A DNA stretch of 64,000 bases, from positions 3,663,047 through 3,727,046 of the forward strand of contig NC_087388.1 of NCBI RefSeq assembly GCF_963675165.1, read 5' to 3'. Within the stretch, counting starts at the first letter, position 1. Every line of letters starts with the position of its first letter. Shown one piece after another: positions 1 to 12,300 of the stretch. The stretch comes from Halichondria panicea (Eukaryota > Porifera > Demospongiae > Suberitida > Halichondriidae). The position numbers and the translations under genes are program-made. Below the pieces are notes generated by a model, which saw only the letters and a program-made list of their open reading frames with translations, did not search any database and was not told where the DNA came from.

Positions 1-51
1 GTTTCTGATTTTGCTTGTGATGTTAGTGACCATCTACTCGAACTCTTGTAG

Positions 52-151
52 AGTGGTCGGCACTGTTGTCAACAGCCCAGAGTTTGCTAAAGCATTCAAC
101 TGTCCAACAGGATCAAATATGAATCCTGAGCATAAATGTGTCTTGTGGTGA
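52..151 (+). CDS. M13 metallopeptidase (neprilysin/ECE-like), last exon only
   Basis: This is the C-terminal exon of a zinc endopeptidase of the M13 family, type II membrane enzymes that cleave extracellular peptides. An acceptor site (CTTGTAG) precedes position 52, and the exon then reads [18 protein letters not shown], passes a MNPEHKC motif and ends VLW at a TGA (149-151). This is the hallmark tail of neprilysin and endothelin-converting enzymes: an aromatic-rich NSxEFxxAFxC segment, a conserved MNP and a terminal Cys-x-x-W. The HExxH catalytic exon lies left of the window, so activity cannot be judged. The exon has 100 bases, entering in phase 2 (two bases of the Arg codon come from upstream). 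The family call is firm; the subfamily is unknown. Confidence 0.85.
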
Positions 152-329
152 TAACCTGCTTGGAAGATAAATTAACATTGCACAGCTGATTCTTACAATT
201 ATAGCTGCCAATTTATATGACTGTGCAAATTCCCCCATTCCTTATGATGCATTGAAGTGATTTCAAATCGTTCTCGATTATATGAATACCCTATATACGT
301 AGACTCATGCAGCTAGTCGAGGCTAGTTA

Positions 330-845
330 CGCCTCGGTGCGCATGAGCAAGCGAGGTGTACGGTAGTGTGTTTATGTGTCTGTCTGTGTGTAGACTAGCT
401 GCATGCTACAGCTGCTCAAGGATCAATGACGTTCAAGTAAGAGTTGCTATAGGCTTCTAGTCATGTTTTCTTGGAGGATTTTAATTTGTGAATTTGCAAA
501 ATAATGCAAACTTGGAATGCCATTGCAGCCGTTTCAGAAGAGTGCGTAGCAAAAATTGTCCACTGAGTGTTGCTTACTCTACTTAGTAGTTAGCTCTGCA
601 CTAGAATGTTAGCTATTGGTAGCTGCAAGAGTGAGAAGAGCGCTGCAATTAAGGCTCTGCTGATGCAGCCATTAATTTTAGACTTGAAGTTTTGCAATCG
701 ATCGTTTTAACAACAATCATGGTTGATCACATTACCCACTCGTTGAGTTTGCATGCAAAAATAATGTGTGTATAAAAGCTATTAGCTTTATGTTATGTAG
801 CTTTGGCACCTCCACCGAGGTATCAGCACGGTGCTTTCATTTTAA
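330..845 (+). repeat. Dispersed repeat 'family A', full-length copy (~515 bp)
   Basis: The copy begins GCCTCGGTGCGCATGAGCAA and ends CACGGTGCTTTCATT. The same body recurs at 24047-24637 with the same start, a TG-rich tract, a shared internal part (TTGCTACTCTACTTAGTAGTTAG) split by small differences, and the same end. A third copy in reverse orientation is at 46277-47237, and fragments are near 5637-5700, 9047-9085, 59329-59475 and 59646-59795. The first ~30 bases include a short GCxCAAGCGAGG / CCTCGGTGCGC inverted motif. No coding capacity was seen. It is probably a non-autonomous mobile element of unknown class. The rest of 152-1081 shows nothing recognisable. Confidence 0.7.
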
Positions 846-1081
846 TTGGTACTACATCCATGAATTTGATGTCGATCCATCGTTAATAATTATAGGTATA
901 ATAATAATGCCTCGATGCACGCATGCGTAAGCGAAATATACGTAGTATGTCACATTGATGGCAAAATCCACTCCCCTGAAATTGGTCGTCCAAAAAATTT
1001 TAGTAGCACAAATTCTACTTAGCCATTAGAAATGTAGCGAGCCTTCCTTTAAGTCTCCTGTTGTACAGCATGCACGCAAAC

Positions 1082-1684
1082 CAGGGGCGTAGCCAGGATT
1101 TGAGATAGGGGGGTGCTTATTACCAATGGGGGTGGGGCACTCCCCCAGAAAATTTTTGTTGTTACATGCTCTGAGATTGATTCTAACGCAATCTGGCTAA
1201 AGAAATGAGGGTACTGCTACTTTGAGGGTACTGGTGGTTAAGCCACATCTTCATTTGAAGATGTCCTATAAAATGCATTGTTTTGAGTTGTGACAATTAA
1301 ATCATGCAGCTGCTAACCAGGTTCTGCTTGTGAATTAGCAGGACAGGGTGGCAAGCCACTTGCAGTTGCAGTGCTGCTCTGTGAACTGGGCTCAACGGAA
1401 AAATACTCATGATGATGATGGTGATAGCTGCTGAACATTAACAGTCTGCAACTCTGTGGGGGACCTTGGTCTGCTCAGCACGTGGCTTTGCGCATGTGCA
1501 CTGACTGGAATGAATATTTGGAGGTGGAGCTAGATAGTTAGAGGTGGAGTTTTGAGTTGATAGAGCTCTAGTTACTCTCGATCTCATATCAGCTAGCTAG
1601 TTAGTAAAATGAACTTGTGGAGCAGAGTCTGAGGCCAGAGGGGGGTGCTGGAGCACCCTCTGCCCCCCTCTGGCTACGCCACTG
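1082..1684. mobile_element. hAT-like non-autonomous element (~600 bp)
   Basis: The ends are imperfect terminal inverted repeats: CAGGGGCGTAGCCAG on the left and CTGGCTACGCCACTG on the right. GCAAAC flanks both sides (1076-1081 and 1684-1689), compatible with a short target-site duplication. CAG...CTG termini with a duplication of about 8 bp are typical of hAT elements. G-rich (GGGGGG) and C-rich tracts lie just inside each end. No transposase frame was found. A related C/G-tract element is at 46510-46895, with remnants near 48900-49030 and 53262-53395. Confidence 0.55.
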
Positions 1685-2009
1685 CAAACAAGCTCTACAG
1701 TAGGTGCATAGTTCAGCAATTCTTTGGCAGGCAATGAGTCTAGCTCATTCATCAACAAGATCACGATTTTCAGGTTTTTACAGAGTCGCCAGATTTCGGT
1801 ATCGGTAATTCGTGTTATTCTAGTGCCATCTGGTTTAAATCGCATGAAGCAATAGCTCAATACTGTCTCGTTCATTTTTTTATGTTTTTTCTTGTAAGTG
1901 AACATCTCCTTGACAATAACATCCCCTACAACCAGAGATAAAGTAAGGAAAGGGATTGGCAACGGTCGAAAAAATGTGACTATCCTTGATGCGCTACGTC
2001 ATCGACTTT

Positions 2010-2370
2010 TTTTCATCTTTTGTAGCCTCCATTTATAGCTAAAAGTAAAAAAACATGCCTAAGAATATCAAAATCAAGAATTTATGCAGCCTAGTTGATC
2101 AACAGAGACACAACAAAACAAGATATGTAGGTAAAACATCATAGGCTTACAGCAGTGCTTCTTAAAAGGGGCACAAACTAATATAACACTTTCTCGTCTT
2201 TTACAGCCTCCATTTTAGCATTTTTGGTAAAAAACATACAAAAGAGATTTAACCAAGGAAATGTATGCAGGCCAGTTCGTCAACATAGACACAAATAAGC
2301 AGGATCTGTAGGCAAAACATCATTTGGCTACGGCAGTGCTTCTTAAAAGGGGGCACAGACCAATAATAAC
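2010..2370 (+). repeat. Two tandem ~180-bp units
   Basis: Two head-to-tail copies, about 2010-2185 and 2192-2370, share the order CTTTTGTAGCCTCCATTT, ATGCAGCCTAGTTGATCAAC and GCAGTGCTTCTTAAAAGGGG (or near variants). The copies have diverged by substitutions and small indels. No coding frame is maintained. The block lies between inverted copies of a CCGTTGCCAATCCCT-containing segment (around 1925-1995 and 2840-2955). Confidence 0.7.
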
Positions 2371-2503
2371 TAGTTTTCAAGCTCTAGAGCACCACAGTCA
2401 ATTCTTCCACGCTTGGACTTCACTTTAAATAAAGCACAGGACACGTGTAGCCTTACTATGCACAATTCTAAAGTCTCATGAGACTAATAACTAACTAAAA
2501 GTA

Positions 2504-2811
2504 CAGTAGAACCTCGATTATCCGGCCCTCGATTATCCGGAACCTCGATTATCCGGCTTGGCAGTTTTCTTTTTAATCAGATTACATAATTCAGAAAATG
2601 GGCGTGTCCCTCAAATGCGCATGCGCGTTTCAGCTGTTACCATGGAGACATGCCTGCTTTTCTTTTGCGCATGCGCAGACAACATGTGGCACTGCTGTTC
2701 ATCAATAAAGTGGGTGGATCAAGGCGTGGTTTATCTATTCGATTATCCGGCATATTCACTTATCCGGCCAGCTTCTGGAACCAAGGTGTCCGGATAATCG
2801 AGGTTCTACTG
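2504..2811. mobile_element. pogo/Tigger-like MITE with TA flanks
   Basis: The terminal inverted repeats are CAGTAGAACCTCGATTATCC on the left and GGATAATCGAGGTTCTACTG on the right, with TA on each side (2502-2503, 2812-2813). The CTCGATTATCCGG motif is repeated three times at the left end. TIRs of this type with TA target duplication belong to pogo/Tigger-type Tc1-mariner elements. Half-copies of the same family lie at about 8225-8312 and 48575-48655. No transposase is encoded. Confidence 0.8.
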
Positions 2812-3120
2812 TAATATTACTTCGTTTCGCGGGCGTTGTGCCGGGAAATAATGCGCATCAAGGATGGTTGAGAGGAAGTCAATACGAAATCAATGTGAAA
2901 TGATCACGTGAGTTACTCCCGTTGCCAATCCCTGCTATTACTCTATCTCTGCTACAACGAAGAGACAAGATTCTTTAAATAGAGAGCTGTGTACGTAGAG
3001 TAAGTCGCCGAACTCTGTCTGGCATCAAAGTGCGTCAGGTAAAATGGGCGTGTACTGCACGAACAAAACAAGATTGATTCAAGCTACTGGACACACTAAT
3101 AGATAGCCATGTAATCACTA

Positions 3121-3442
3121 TCCAGCAAAAAGTTGGATAGCCCAAGTCGCTTCCAGTCCGAACAGGATCACTTGAAAAAACGGCCGAATAATTCGATTTT
3201 CCAAAACTGTTTAAAAACACCAGCTCTGACTCTTCTGTAGAAGGTGCCCTGATTATAAAATTGCTCCACCCTGTACTGCACTCTGTCTAGATTTTACTCA
3301 GCTTGTGTCAGTTAGCTCTAGCTGTGTAGTTTGGCAAAAACAGGGATCGGTACGTTCTGCTAAAAATCGAATTATTCAGCCGTTTTTTTTAAGTGATCAC
3401 TGTTCGGACTGGAAGCGACATAGCCTATCCAAGTTTTCGCTG
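3121..3442. repeat. Imperfect inverted repeat (arms ~80 bp)
   Basis: The left arm (3121-3205) and right arm (about 3361-3442) are reverse complements over roughly 80 bp, including CGCTTCCAGTCCGAACAG against CTGTTCGGACTGGAAGCG and the run of A/T next to CGGCCGAATAATTCGATTTT. The loop of ~155 bp contains no gene. It is probably a foldback element. No obvious terminal duplication was found. Confidence 0.65.
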
Positions 3443-3648
3443 GTTAGTTGTTACATTTATTAACCAAATTTAATAAAGTGCTCTATATTAACCGGAAATG
3501 GGGCTTTTCTAGATTTGGCGGCTTTAAGCTCCACCCTCCCACCACTCCCAGCTTCCCAGTAGACCAGACCAGCGAACCGTCCTGGAGTTTGACCTCAGCA
3601 CACAAGTCCTGATAAAAGAGTAAAAAAACTTTCGATAATGCACTTTCA

Positions 3649-5060
3649 ATGAAACCTGGTTGCCTGTGGGAGGTTACCGGTAAAAGGTTCAGCTACTGTA
3701 TAGCCTCCGTCGCAGGATCTTCGTTCTTTGTCACAGAGAAAGTAAGGGAAGAATTGGACGAACAAAGAAAGAAGGAAGGAAGAGACATAGAAAAAGGAGA
3801 GCCTGCCTTGCTAGGCGAGAGTAAACCACAATATATATCTGTCCTCCCATACAGTACTTCTAGAGAACCTTTTCTTTTACACGAGTGGGTTTCCACGGCG
3901 TACGCCAAAATTGTACAACTTGTGAAATTGCCAAAAAGATTGGCCTTGGGACGAAAGAAGAAATTGAGAACCATCTCAAAAAGAAGCACAAAATTGATGA
4001 CGCTCTTGCAGCACAGCTAAAACCGTTGGCCTGGACGTTGACGTGAAATTCAACTGCAAGATACCCCTGTTAAAGACACTTTCAGCCCTGGACTCAAAAA
4101 CCACACAGAGGCCAGATGTTATAGAGCTGAGAAAATGAAGTTCTGTCTATCTGCGGAAGTAAAATAAGGCTCCAAATTCGAAGAAATGATGCACAATTAA
4201 GGCCGCCTTAGGGTATAAGGCTGCTCCGCTACTCGGATAGGAGTATATCTAGGTTAACAACATTTGCGCTACCTAATGGTAAATTTAAAGACTGCATTGT
4301 AGATAGAGGTTAAATTTGATTCGTTTCGTTTTACTTTGAAAGTGACTGTGTATCGAGAAATCAAGGATGGACTCAAGAGAATTACTGACGTTATGACAAC
4401 CCAAAAGTCCCTTCAATGTATTTCACCAAGTTTGTTTGACAAATTATTTAAATGATGATGAGTTGAAGAAAATGGTACAGTGCACGGAGAACAAATCCCA
4501 TCTAAGACACATATAATTGCCAAGACAGATACCAAAATATTTAAATTCGTATACGAAGTCAAGGAAATAATAGCCATCAATCATTTGCTCCTCTCCACCT
4601 TATCTCTGAAAAATCAGAATCTCTAGCACTTGAACAAGTCTCGAATACCCAATTCATTCTACTAGAACCGTTAACTGTAGAAGAGTTCGTGAGATATTCC
4701 TATGACAAGGTTCTTCACAACTGTATGACAGTTCAAGAGGCAAAAACTTGTCTGAAGGACTTTGTCGTTAATATTAAGAAAGCACTGCACAAAGCTGGCT
4801 TTGCTCACAATGACTTAAGGCTATATAGAAAACATATTATGTTTTCAAAAGCAATGAAGCAGTTCTCATTGACCTGGACAGGTCTAGTCATGCTGTACTA
4901 CGGATTTTGTGTGGAAGAGGAAGACGGTGTAAAAGAGGAAGACGGTGTGAAAAAGGACGATGGTAGCTGTATATATAATTATAAACATTTCAGACCTTTC
5001 AGACGGAAATCAGACCGACAACGTCCAGTTGGGGTGGTTGATAATGTGGGTACTCGATGA
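3649..5060 (+). pseudogene. Broken kinase-like-fold gene
   Basis: Open fragments in several frames together read like one decayed protein. 3649-4020 is an N-terminal part rich in Lys/Glu. Around 4010-4130 another frame continues (KPLAWTL, KIPLLKTLSALDS). At 4330-4450 there is a VTVYREIKDGL...TTQKSLQ segment. 4689-5060 has SYDKVLHNC and AHNDLRL. Immediately downstream the frame changes, and the neighbouring frame reads NEAVLIDLDRSSHAV. The pair AHNDLRLxxxxxxF and VLIDLDRS resembles the catalytic loop (HxDxxxxN) and metal-binding Asp motif of a protein-kinase-like fold, with the usual Asn position occupied by a run that looks altered. At least two frameshifts and several stops break the reading frame. 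The specific family is not recognised. GAAGACGGTGTAAAAGAG is repeated near 4915-4960. Confidence 0.55.
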
Positions 5061-6364
5061 GAGAGGCGGTGGAATACAAAGCCGAGCCATTTTAAGAAAG
5101 ACGGTTTTATTTCTTCTCTTATTGAAGGGTGTTTCGAAACCCAGTTGTTAAACAAGTCGATTATCTCTAAGCATACTGAGTCCTCTGCAGTATGTCCTAA
5201 AATCCCGTAACTAAACATTATAAACACAGTTATAATTATGGCATAATTATATACAACAAAAATTAGTGGTCCGGGTCAGAATGGCCACGTGATCTAGCAA
5301 AACATAGTATGTTTTGCTTAAGTGACTTTTGTGGTGTATTTTGACTCTGTTTGTGCATGGTTTAGATGATATTCATCAATTTTTTTCACAGTCGATTTCA
5401 TTTCCCACTGTTTGAGTTTCCCAGTGATTCTGGATTCTGCCTGCATGCAAGAATTATCATGAGAAATTATAACTAATTAATACCTTAAGGTGACGTATTC
5501 ACTCACTGTTTAGCTCATTTTGCTGCTCAAATTAATTGTGAAATTCATTGCATTTTCCAATTATCTGCGAGTACATATTTTTGCAATTTTACTCTCATTC
5601 CATAAATTAATACTCGCGAAACTTATGTCACTCTAGTAGCTTTATGTTGTGTAGCTACCACCGAGGCATCAGCACCCACGGTGCTTTCATTTTTATCGGT
5701 TCTCTTGCAACTGTGTCATCATACCACGTACGTATATAGTACTGTTTTCAGTACCCAGTTGCACTATGCAATCTTGTCAGAGGCAGTTCTCCTGAACTTG
5801 TCAAAATGACAGTGGACAATGCACACCAAACTTGTGGTTAGAATAAACACCTCATTGTGACATGCTGCTGGTAGAATAACCCCCCTTGCTGATCTCTCAT
5901 AATCTACCACAGTATTTCCTACCAATGGCAGCAGAGCCAGAATTTTGGCATGACAGGTATATTTGTGTACCAGTGTGCTACAAACCAGCACTGTCTCATG
6001 CATGAGAGCTGCTGCTGAGCAGTACCATTAATCCCGGCATACTTCTTAGTAACAAGGTCAATCATAATTTCTCCATGCAAACAATTGTGCAGAAAGCTTC
6101 CACTACATTGCTGATCATTTTGTAATCACAGGCATGCTATAATTTTACAATAAATTATTGTGGGTGTGTGCAGAATGTTGTTTACTGCTATCTATGGTTA
6201 CCATAATAGTAAACATCAATCAAATGAATACATTAACATTTTGTACATTGGACATTGTGCAAATCAACATCTATCTAGAAAATAGAAAATAATAGCAGCA
6301 TAATCAAGTATACTACCTAAGGTTAAAAAAACGAAGGACCAATGTTAGTGATGAATAAATAGCA
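5061..6364. other. Gene-free stretch
   Basis: I see no gene with supported coding or splice structure here. 5637-5700 contains the right end of dispersed family A (ACCACCGAGGCATCAGCACC ... GGTGCTTTCAT). 5300-5470 has segments resembling the interior of that family (CCCACTGTTTGAGTTTCCCA). An open frame on the minus strand at 5764-6003 has no recognisable features. Confidence 0.5.
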
Positions 6365-6880
6365 CTAATTTTGCTTACTAGTGTGACCAGTGTAGGCGTA
6401 CCAAATATAGGGAACAGCTACAGAAAAACCTAGCAAACTTGACAAAAGTGCTACACCTGAGCAAGCAATAAAGATGATTGCCAGAGGCATGCTTATGTTC
6501 GTGAAACAGCACTCATCATTACATGCTTCCACACACTCTTGTGTCAGTTCAATTTGATCACAGTCGCTGCAGAATGTTGTGAATGACAAAATGTATGGCA
6601 CCAGTAATGCAATGCTTGCAAGTAGCGTTACAACACTCATTATCATGAAGACAAATCCCAACGACTTTCTCATGTGTGATATACCGATCATTAGAATAGC
6701 AGTGAATGCGTCAAATAATGACAGAATTCCAATAACAAAACCCAGAATATAAGGTAAGGGACCACTGAACTCGACAGACAGCCATACGATAACAGAAGAC
6801 AGAAGAAACATTGCTGAGAGCAGAAATAGGATTGCAGTGATGCAGGCGAGACCCACGACAATCCCTGGTACTTTGGCCAT
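6365..6880 (-). CDS. Four-TM membrane protein, single exon
   Basis: This is an intronless 171-aa frame starting at an ATG (6880) followed by AKVPGIV. It has four strongly hydrophobic segments, at about residues 7-33, 42-66, 74-98 and 131-155. The loop between TM3 and TM4 (about 100-130) contains eight or so cysteines (CSDCDQ, CVEACNDECC), suggesting a disulfide-bonded extracellular loop. The short C-terminus ends in a polar tail (YTGHTSKQN). This tetraspan topology (short first loop, Cys-rich second loop) recalls tetraspanin, MARVEL or MS4A-like proteins, but I do not see the tetraspanin CCG signature and do not assign a family. The upstream 400 bp has no clear regulatory motif. The coding call rests on frame length and coherent topology. 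Confidence 0.7.
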   Translation of the reverse strand: MAKVPGIVVGLACITAILFLLSAMFLLSSVIVWLSVEFSGPLPYILGFVIGILSLFDAFTAILMIGISHMRKSLGFVFMIMSVVTLLASIALLVPYILSFTTFCSDCDQIELTQECVEACNDECCFTNISMPLAIIFIACSGVALLSSLLGFSVAVPYIWYAYTGHTSKQN

Positions 6881-9301
6881 CTTCTGTTTATAGTTGTCAC
6901 ATTCAGAGCCCTAGATCATGTCAATAGATGTAATGGGCAGAACTATAGTGCACATAAAAAGGGGTGGGGCTCATTAACAAGATGTACCGAATGACAGTGA
7001 CATCGACAGCGAACAATGGAGTCTACAGTAGACAGCAATATTTTAATACACTTACCTAGCTAACTGTAAAGTGGTCTGTATTTGTGGCGGTTCAATTCTT
7101 TAACACTGTACTGGCTCTACGGACAAACTGGGTTCCCACTCTGATCGTGATCGAGACACGCCCCTCTATCTCACACCAACTAGATGGGCGTGGCAGGATA
7201 ATCAGTCTGCATCAGTTGCTAATAGAGGGGTAGGGTCACATGAAGGAAGTGCATCAAACATGCACGGTGACCCTTACACCGGCACCGTGTAATACAGTAC
7301 AGAAGATAAACCTGCAAAGAAATTACTGCAGTCTCTTCATTACCTGGCGATTAAGCTGATTAATTGACTAGACACCCATGCATACGGAGTACGGACAAGT
7401 AAGTTAATTAATGGAAGTGACTTGTGTCATCACTATTTTACATTTTGTTTGTACAAAGTAACTTGGTTTGTACCGTCTTTCTACAAATGAAGTGCAAAAG
7501 CGCGTAAGATTAGTATTATAGCCTCTTAGAACGGGTGTCTATTACTTTACGAAGTAATAACACGCCAAACTGGAATTATATTCTGTTTACACATTACTGG
7601 TACATGGTGTAGGGTGTAGCATGATCGCTGGCTGTTTATCATTAAGTGGGTAGTGTTGAGGAAATGAGCTTCAAAGGGGGTGTCAGTACTCTCTACAAGC
7701 CATAACAGGTCTGTTCCCAAGTCCTTCAAATGCCATCTCTTCGATCACACAAGACAGATAAAGATACTTGTGTTCCACTTTCTAATACCTAAGCTGTGTC
7801 TTAGAGCACTTCAAACTAGATTACCATGTATAGTAAGAGCAGGAGAGGTACGCAAACTTTCTGGACTTCGGACAAATGGTGCTGCCACTACTTCACTGCA
7901 TTATGAGCTGGAAAATATGCTTTGTTCCATGCAGTTATAAACACACTTTAATTCTGTGAAACGTACAAGTTATAAAATTATTTCATATTGGAGATAGAGG
8001 TACACAAGCTTACAATTTGGTGTTTTTTCACACAAATCAAGCTGAATAAAAGAAATCTCGGCACTAACATAGCAGCTGTAGCTATCAGTAGTGCTGGGTG
8101 CATGATGCCTGATTGCTATGAATTTCTCTTTTAGGCTCCCTACGAGAAAACTAAGCAGATATAGGGATCATTGTGTCCTTGAGCGCAACTCACCTCCAAC
8201 CAGAGGGTGTGACGTCACACACTGCATTTACCTAGCATCACGTGGGGCGTTGCCTATCCCTTTCTTTCGTTTATCTATGCTGGAACCAAGGTGCCCGAGG
8301 TTCTACTGTACATGGAGCATGATTCCAATGATGTAGCACATCACGAATTTTTTTGCCCGTTGCCAATTCGTCTTTCCTTTATCTATGGTTAGAGTCACTT
8401 TTGTACGTGCAATAATTGCTGGCTTGCTAGTCTAAGCCCCTGCTGGACATATAGACGCCTGGTTTTATAACCAGCGGCTCAGGGCATCTAAACTAATTAT
8501 AGTACCTCGGTAAACCTCTCTATTCCAGTTCGTTTCATAGCTAACATAAAGCGAGATGATAATTAAACCAAACACTTAACAGTTTCCGAACAGATTTATG
8601 TCACAATTCCTCGAATCCTCTCTCTTTAAAATTGACACATCACTACATGCAATGCATGATCGTAATCTACAACAAGTTGACCATCTTTAGTTTTGAGGTT
8701 AGACTGCATGCATGCAAGCCATTAGATATTAATTTTATAGGTACAATGTAGTCTCGCAAGCCAGCCGTTACGTCTAAGTGGCTGTTTGGTTAGTGGTTAG
8801 AGGACGGATGTGTAAAACCACATAGCGCGAAATTTTCGAGGCACTTATATTTCGTGGAATGGCCTCTAAAAGCATTTTGTTGCACAGTGCTCATGAAATG
8901 ACTGCTTACCGGAAGCCATAGGTACTACAGGAAGTGATGTGAATATAGATTCCAGTACTTAGCTTCGAATCTATGTCGCCCTCCAGCATCCTGCTCTGAC
9001 AAGAGAATGTTCCACACTCTGTTTGCCTTATGATATCTGCATGTGCCTCCACTGAGGCATCAGCACTCGCGGTGATTTCATTATCTTACTTCGCCGAATA
9101 CCCCTGCATCCTGGGAATGATTGCCCTCTGTGTGACCTAGCATAAGTGCATAGCATGGGAGCGGGGCTAGGTTATTGTGTGGTAATTCTTCCTGTGTCAT
9201 TACTGATTGACCAGCTCAGAGTGTTGGATTACGTTTATTGGTAGCTAGTATATAATTCGTACAGTCTCTGTACATTGATAACTGTTTACTGATTTTCTAG
9301 G
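6881..9301. other. Intergenic region with repeat fragments
   Basis: No gene is supported here. 8225-8312 contains the right half of a pogo-like MITE ending GAGGTTCTACTGTA. 8335-8390 holds a third copy of the CCGTTGCCAAT-containing segment seen near 1950 and 2930. 9047-9085 is a fragment of dispersed family A (CCTCCACTGAGGCATCAGCA). The sequence just left of 9302 is a likely 5' UTR acceptor (TGATTTTCTAG at 9290-9300) directly before the GATGAGT start context of the next gene. Confidence 0.5.
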
Positions 9302-12300
9302 ATGAGTACCGGTGATACTGAACTCTATACTGCCTGTGAACTTGGGGAACTAATGAAAGTGAAAAATCTACTGGCTGAGGGTTCAAACCCTTGTAAGAAA
9401 CATGGTTGGAGAAAATGGACTCCATTACATGTTGCTTGTGATGCTGGCCATTTGGAATGTATGCAGCATCTTCTTACTCTCGACGGTATAAAGTTATCAC
9501 TTGTCGATAGTAATCAATGTACTTCTTTGCATCTTGCATGCATTAAGGGCTATAATGACATTGTGGAATACATAGTGAATGCAGTCGATGATTGTGATTT
9601 CGTAAATTCATATGGAGAGACCCCTTTGCATTATGCTTGTGAATACGGCAATATAGAGTGTGTCAAAACTCTAGTTTTGAAAGGAAAAGTTGACGTAAAC
9701 AAAGTTAGTCACAGAGGACACACATCTTTGTACCTTGCATGCCTTAGAGGACGACCAGAAATAGTGAAGTTTCTTGTCAACCTTCTAAATTGTGATCCAC
9801 TTGTTAGAAGTAAGAAAAATGGAAATGCCGCAATTCATGCTGCATGTAGCAAAGGCCATTTGGACTGCCTTGGCTATCTTGTTGATGTGCGAAATGTGGA
9901 TGTTGATGTACTTAATGATAATGGCACTTCACCATTACACTTTGCTTGCGAAAAAGGGCATATCAATACAATCCATCACTTGCTACGGTCAAATTGTAAT
10001 CCATGTTTTGCGGATTATAATAAAGATACTGCTGTGCATATTGTAAGCCGTAATGGACATACCCAATGCTTAAAATTGTTGTTTGAATGTGGTCGAATAG
10101 ACATAAACGCTTTGAATGTACGAAAGCGAACTCCTCTTCATCTGGCCTGTTTTAATGGACGTTACAGTTCCATTGCCTTTCTATTGACTAAAGCCAACTG
10201 TAACCCAAACATTCAAGATGAAAATGGTAACAGTCCCCTTCATTTATGCATTCCCAACATACATCAAGCTGATTTGTATTCCGGGTGCTTTCAAGAACTC
10301 ATTTCGTATGAAAAGGTAAAACCAAACCAAAGAAATCAGTTGCACCAAACACCGTTGCATTTGGCATGTATAAATGGGCTACATCATTTTGTGCGTTTTT
10401 TGGCTGTGAGGCTTGACAGTAGTACATCGATTTCCAAAGATGTCTTTGGCAACACTCCTATTCACTATTCAACTCAAAATGGTCATTTGGAGTGCCTTAA
10501 AGTTCTTGTACCGAATTTGAAAGACAACAGTGTATTTACAATAGAAAACAATGATAATCAGACTATACTCCACTTAGCGTGCATTAAAGGACACCTTTCA
10601 GTATTCAAGTACTTGCTGAGTATTGTCTTCGATAGACAATTATCGCGATTCAACAGGTCAACAAAGTTGCCTGTAGATATAAACGACATTGATAGGAGGG
10701 GTCGTACACTACTTCATCATGCCTCTGTTCAAGGGCATGCACTAATTGCTCAGCACCTATTATTAAACATGAGATGCCATGCACTAGTGAAAGATATTGA
10801 TGGATTTACACCATTACAACTTGCGTGCATAAAAGGGCAAACGAAATGCTTGCAAGTATTGTTAGACTATTTCGAGAATTCTCATTGTGATGGAACACCG
10901 CCGTGTGAAAGTACGAAACAAAATTTCCCCTTATGGTGTTTAACTGAAAATCCAGAATCAAGCCCACTTTCGCTGGCTTGCACACATGGACATCTTGCTT
11001 GTGTTGAGGTACTTGTTGACAGGTTGCCAAGTTTAGATACAGTTGACGTAAATTTGCTACTGATGTTGTCTTGTACGAGTGGCCACCTATCAATAATGGC
11101 GTACATTTTTTCCAAATTCCACACTACTAGTTTAATAATGGGTAAAAATGGAGATACTCTTCTTCATATTGCCTGTTCTAACGGACATATTGATTGTGTC
11201 AAGTACTTAATTGAAGAACATAAAGTTAGCCCTTGCTTGACTAATGACAACCAGCAGGCAGTGATACATCTCGCTTGTATGAGAGGTGATATCAGCATTG
11301 TTGAATATTTGCTCGGCAATAAGTTTTGTGATCCCAATGCCAAGGATATCAATGGCCTCACCCCTATGGCATATGCTCCCAATGACAAAAAATTGTTTCG
11401 TTTGTTGATTACAAACGGTGCAATCCCAGAAAATGTATACCAACTAAAATCTAAGGTAACCAAACATCCACTTCAGACCCGCTCAACTGTGCTTGTCATT
11501 GGGGAGCACTCCGCTGGTAAGACAACCCTTGTCGAGGCATTGAAAACCAAAAGAAATATAAGATCGAGAATTCTAAATACTTTACCTGTGATTGACTCAG
11601 TTTCTCTCAATACTATTGGCATTTGTCCTCATGAGTTCGATAGTAAAAAGTATGGCAAGGTAACTTTCTATGATTTTGCTGGTCACAAAGAATTTCATAG
11701 CAGCCATTCTGTTGTTATTTCCGAAGCTCAGAACATTCATGCTGTAATCATTGTGATAGACATATGCAAACCCAGTATTTGTTGCTCTACCGCTTATTGG
11801 CTTGCCTTGCTTGCTAATGGTTTTAAAGAACAAATATCAGAGGTGCCAGTTATAGTTGTTGGAAGCCATGCTGATGAAAGTGAAGATCCTGAAGCTACTG
11901 CATGTGAGAAACAAATACGAGAGGTATTCACACGTCAGGCTTTCCAGGATCTCAAATGTTTTGACTTTATTCCAATGAACTGTAGGCTTGCTGGTTCTCT
12001 TGCTTACAGACGACTTTCTCTGTCTTTGCAGCAGTTGTGCCATCCAGCTCAAACTGCTGGTGTTAACTTCACTGCACATTGCTTCTTTGTGTTCTTATTG
12101 GATAATTTTCGAGAGAATAAAGTCATTTCCCTCGAAGACATTCAACTGAAAATCGAAGAAATAATGCAAGACTCAGATGATGATTTAGCAATTTTTTTAC
12201 CAATTTCAAAGAAACCCCTCCAACAACTATGCACACTTCTTGAGAAAGACGGGCACATTTTCTTTCTACAAACACACTCTCAAGACTGGGTGGTCCTAGA

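Noticed and set aside
1597-1962. 121-aa minus-strand open frame
   Set aside because: It begins at a TTG, its 3' third lies in the end of a hAT-like element, and no family features are visible. An exon fragment cannot be excluded but is not supported.
7680-7940. 86-aa plus-strand open frame
   Set aside because: No signal, domain or splice context; overlaps an antisense frame of similar length, as expected by chance in this base composition.
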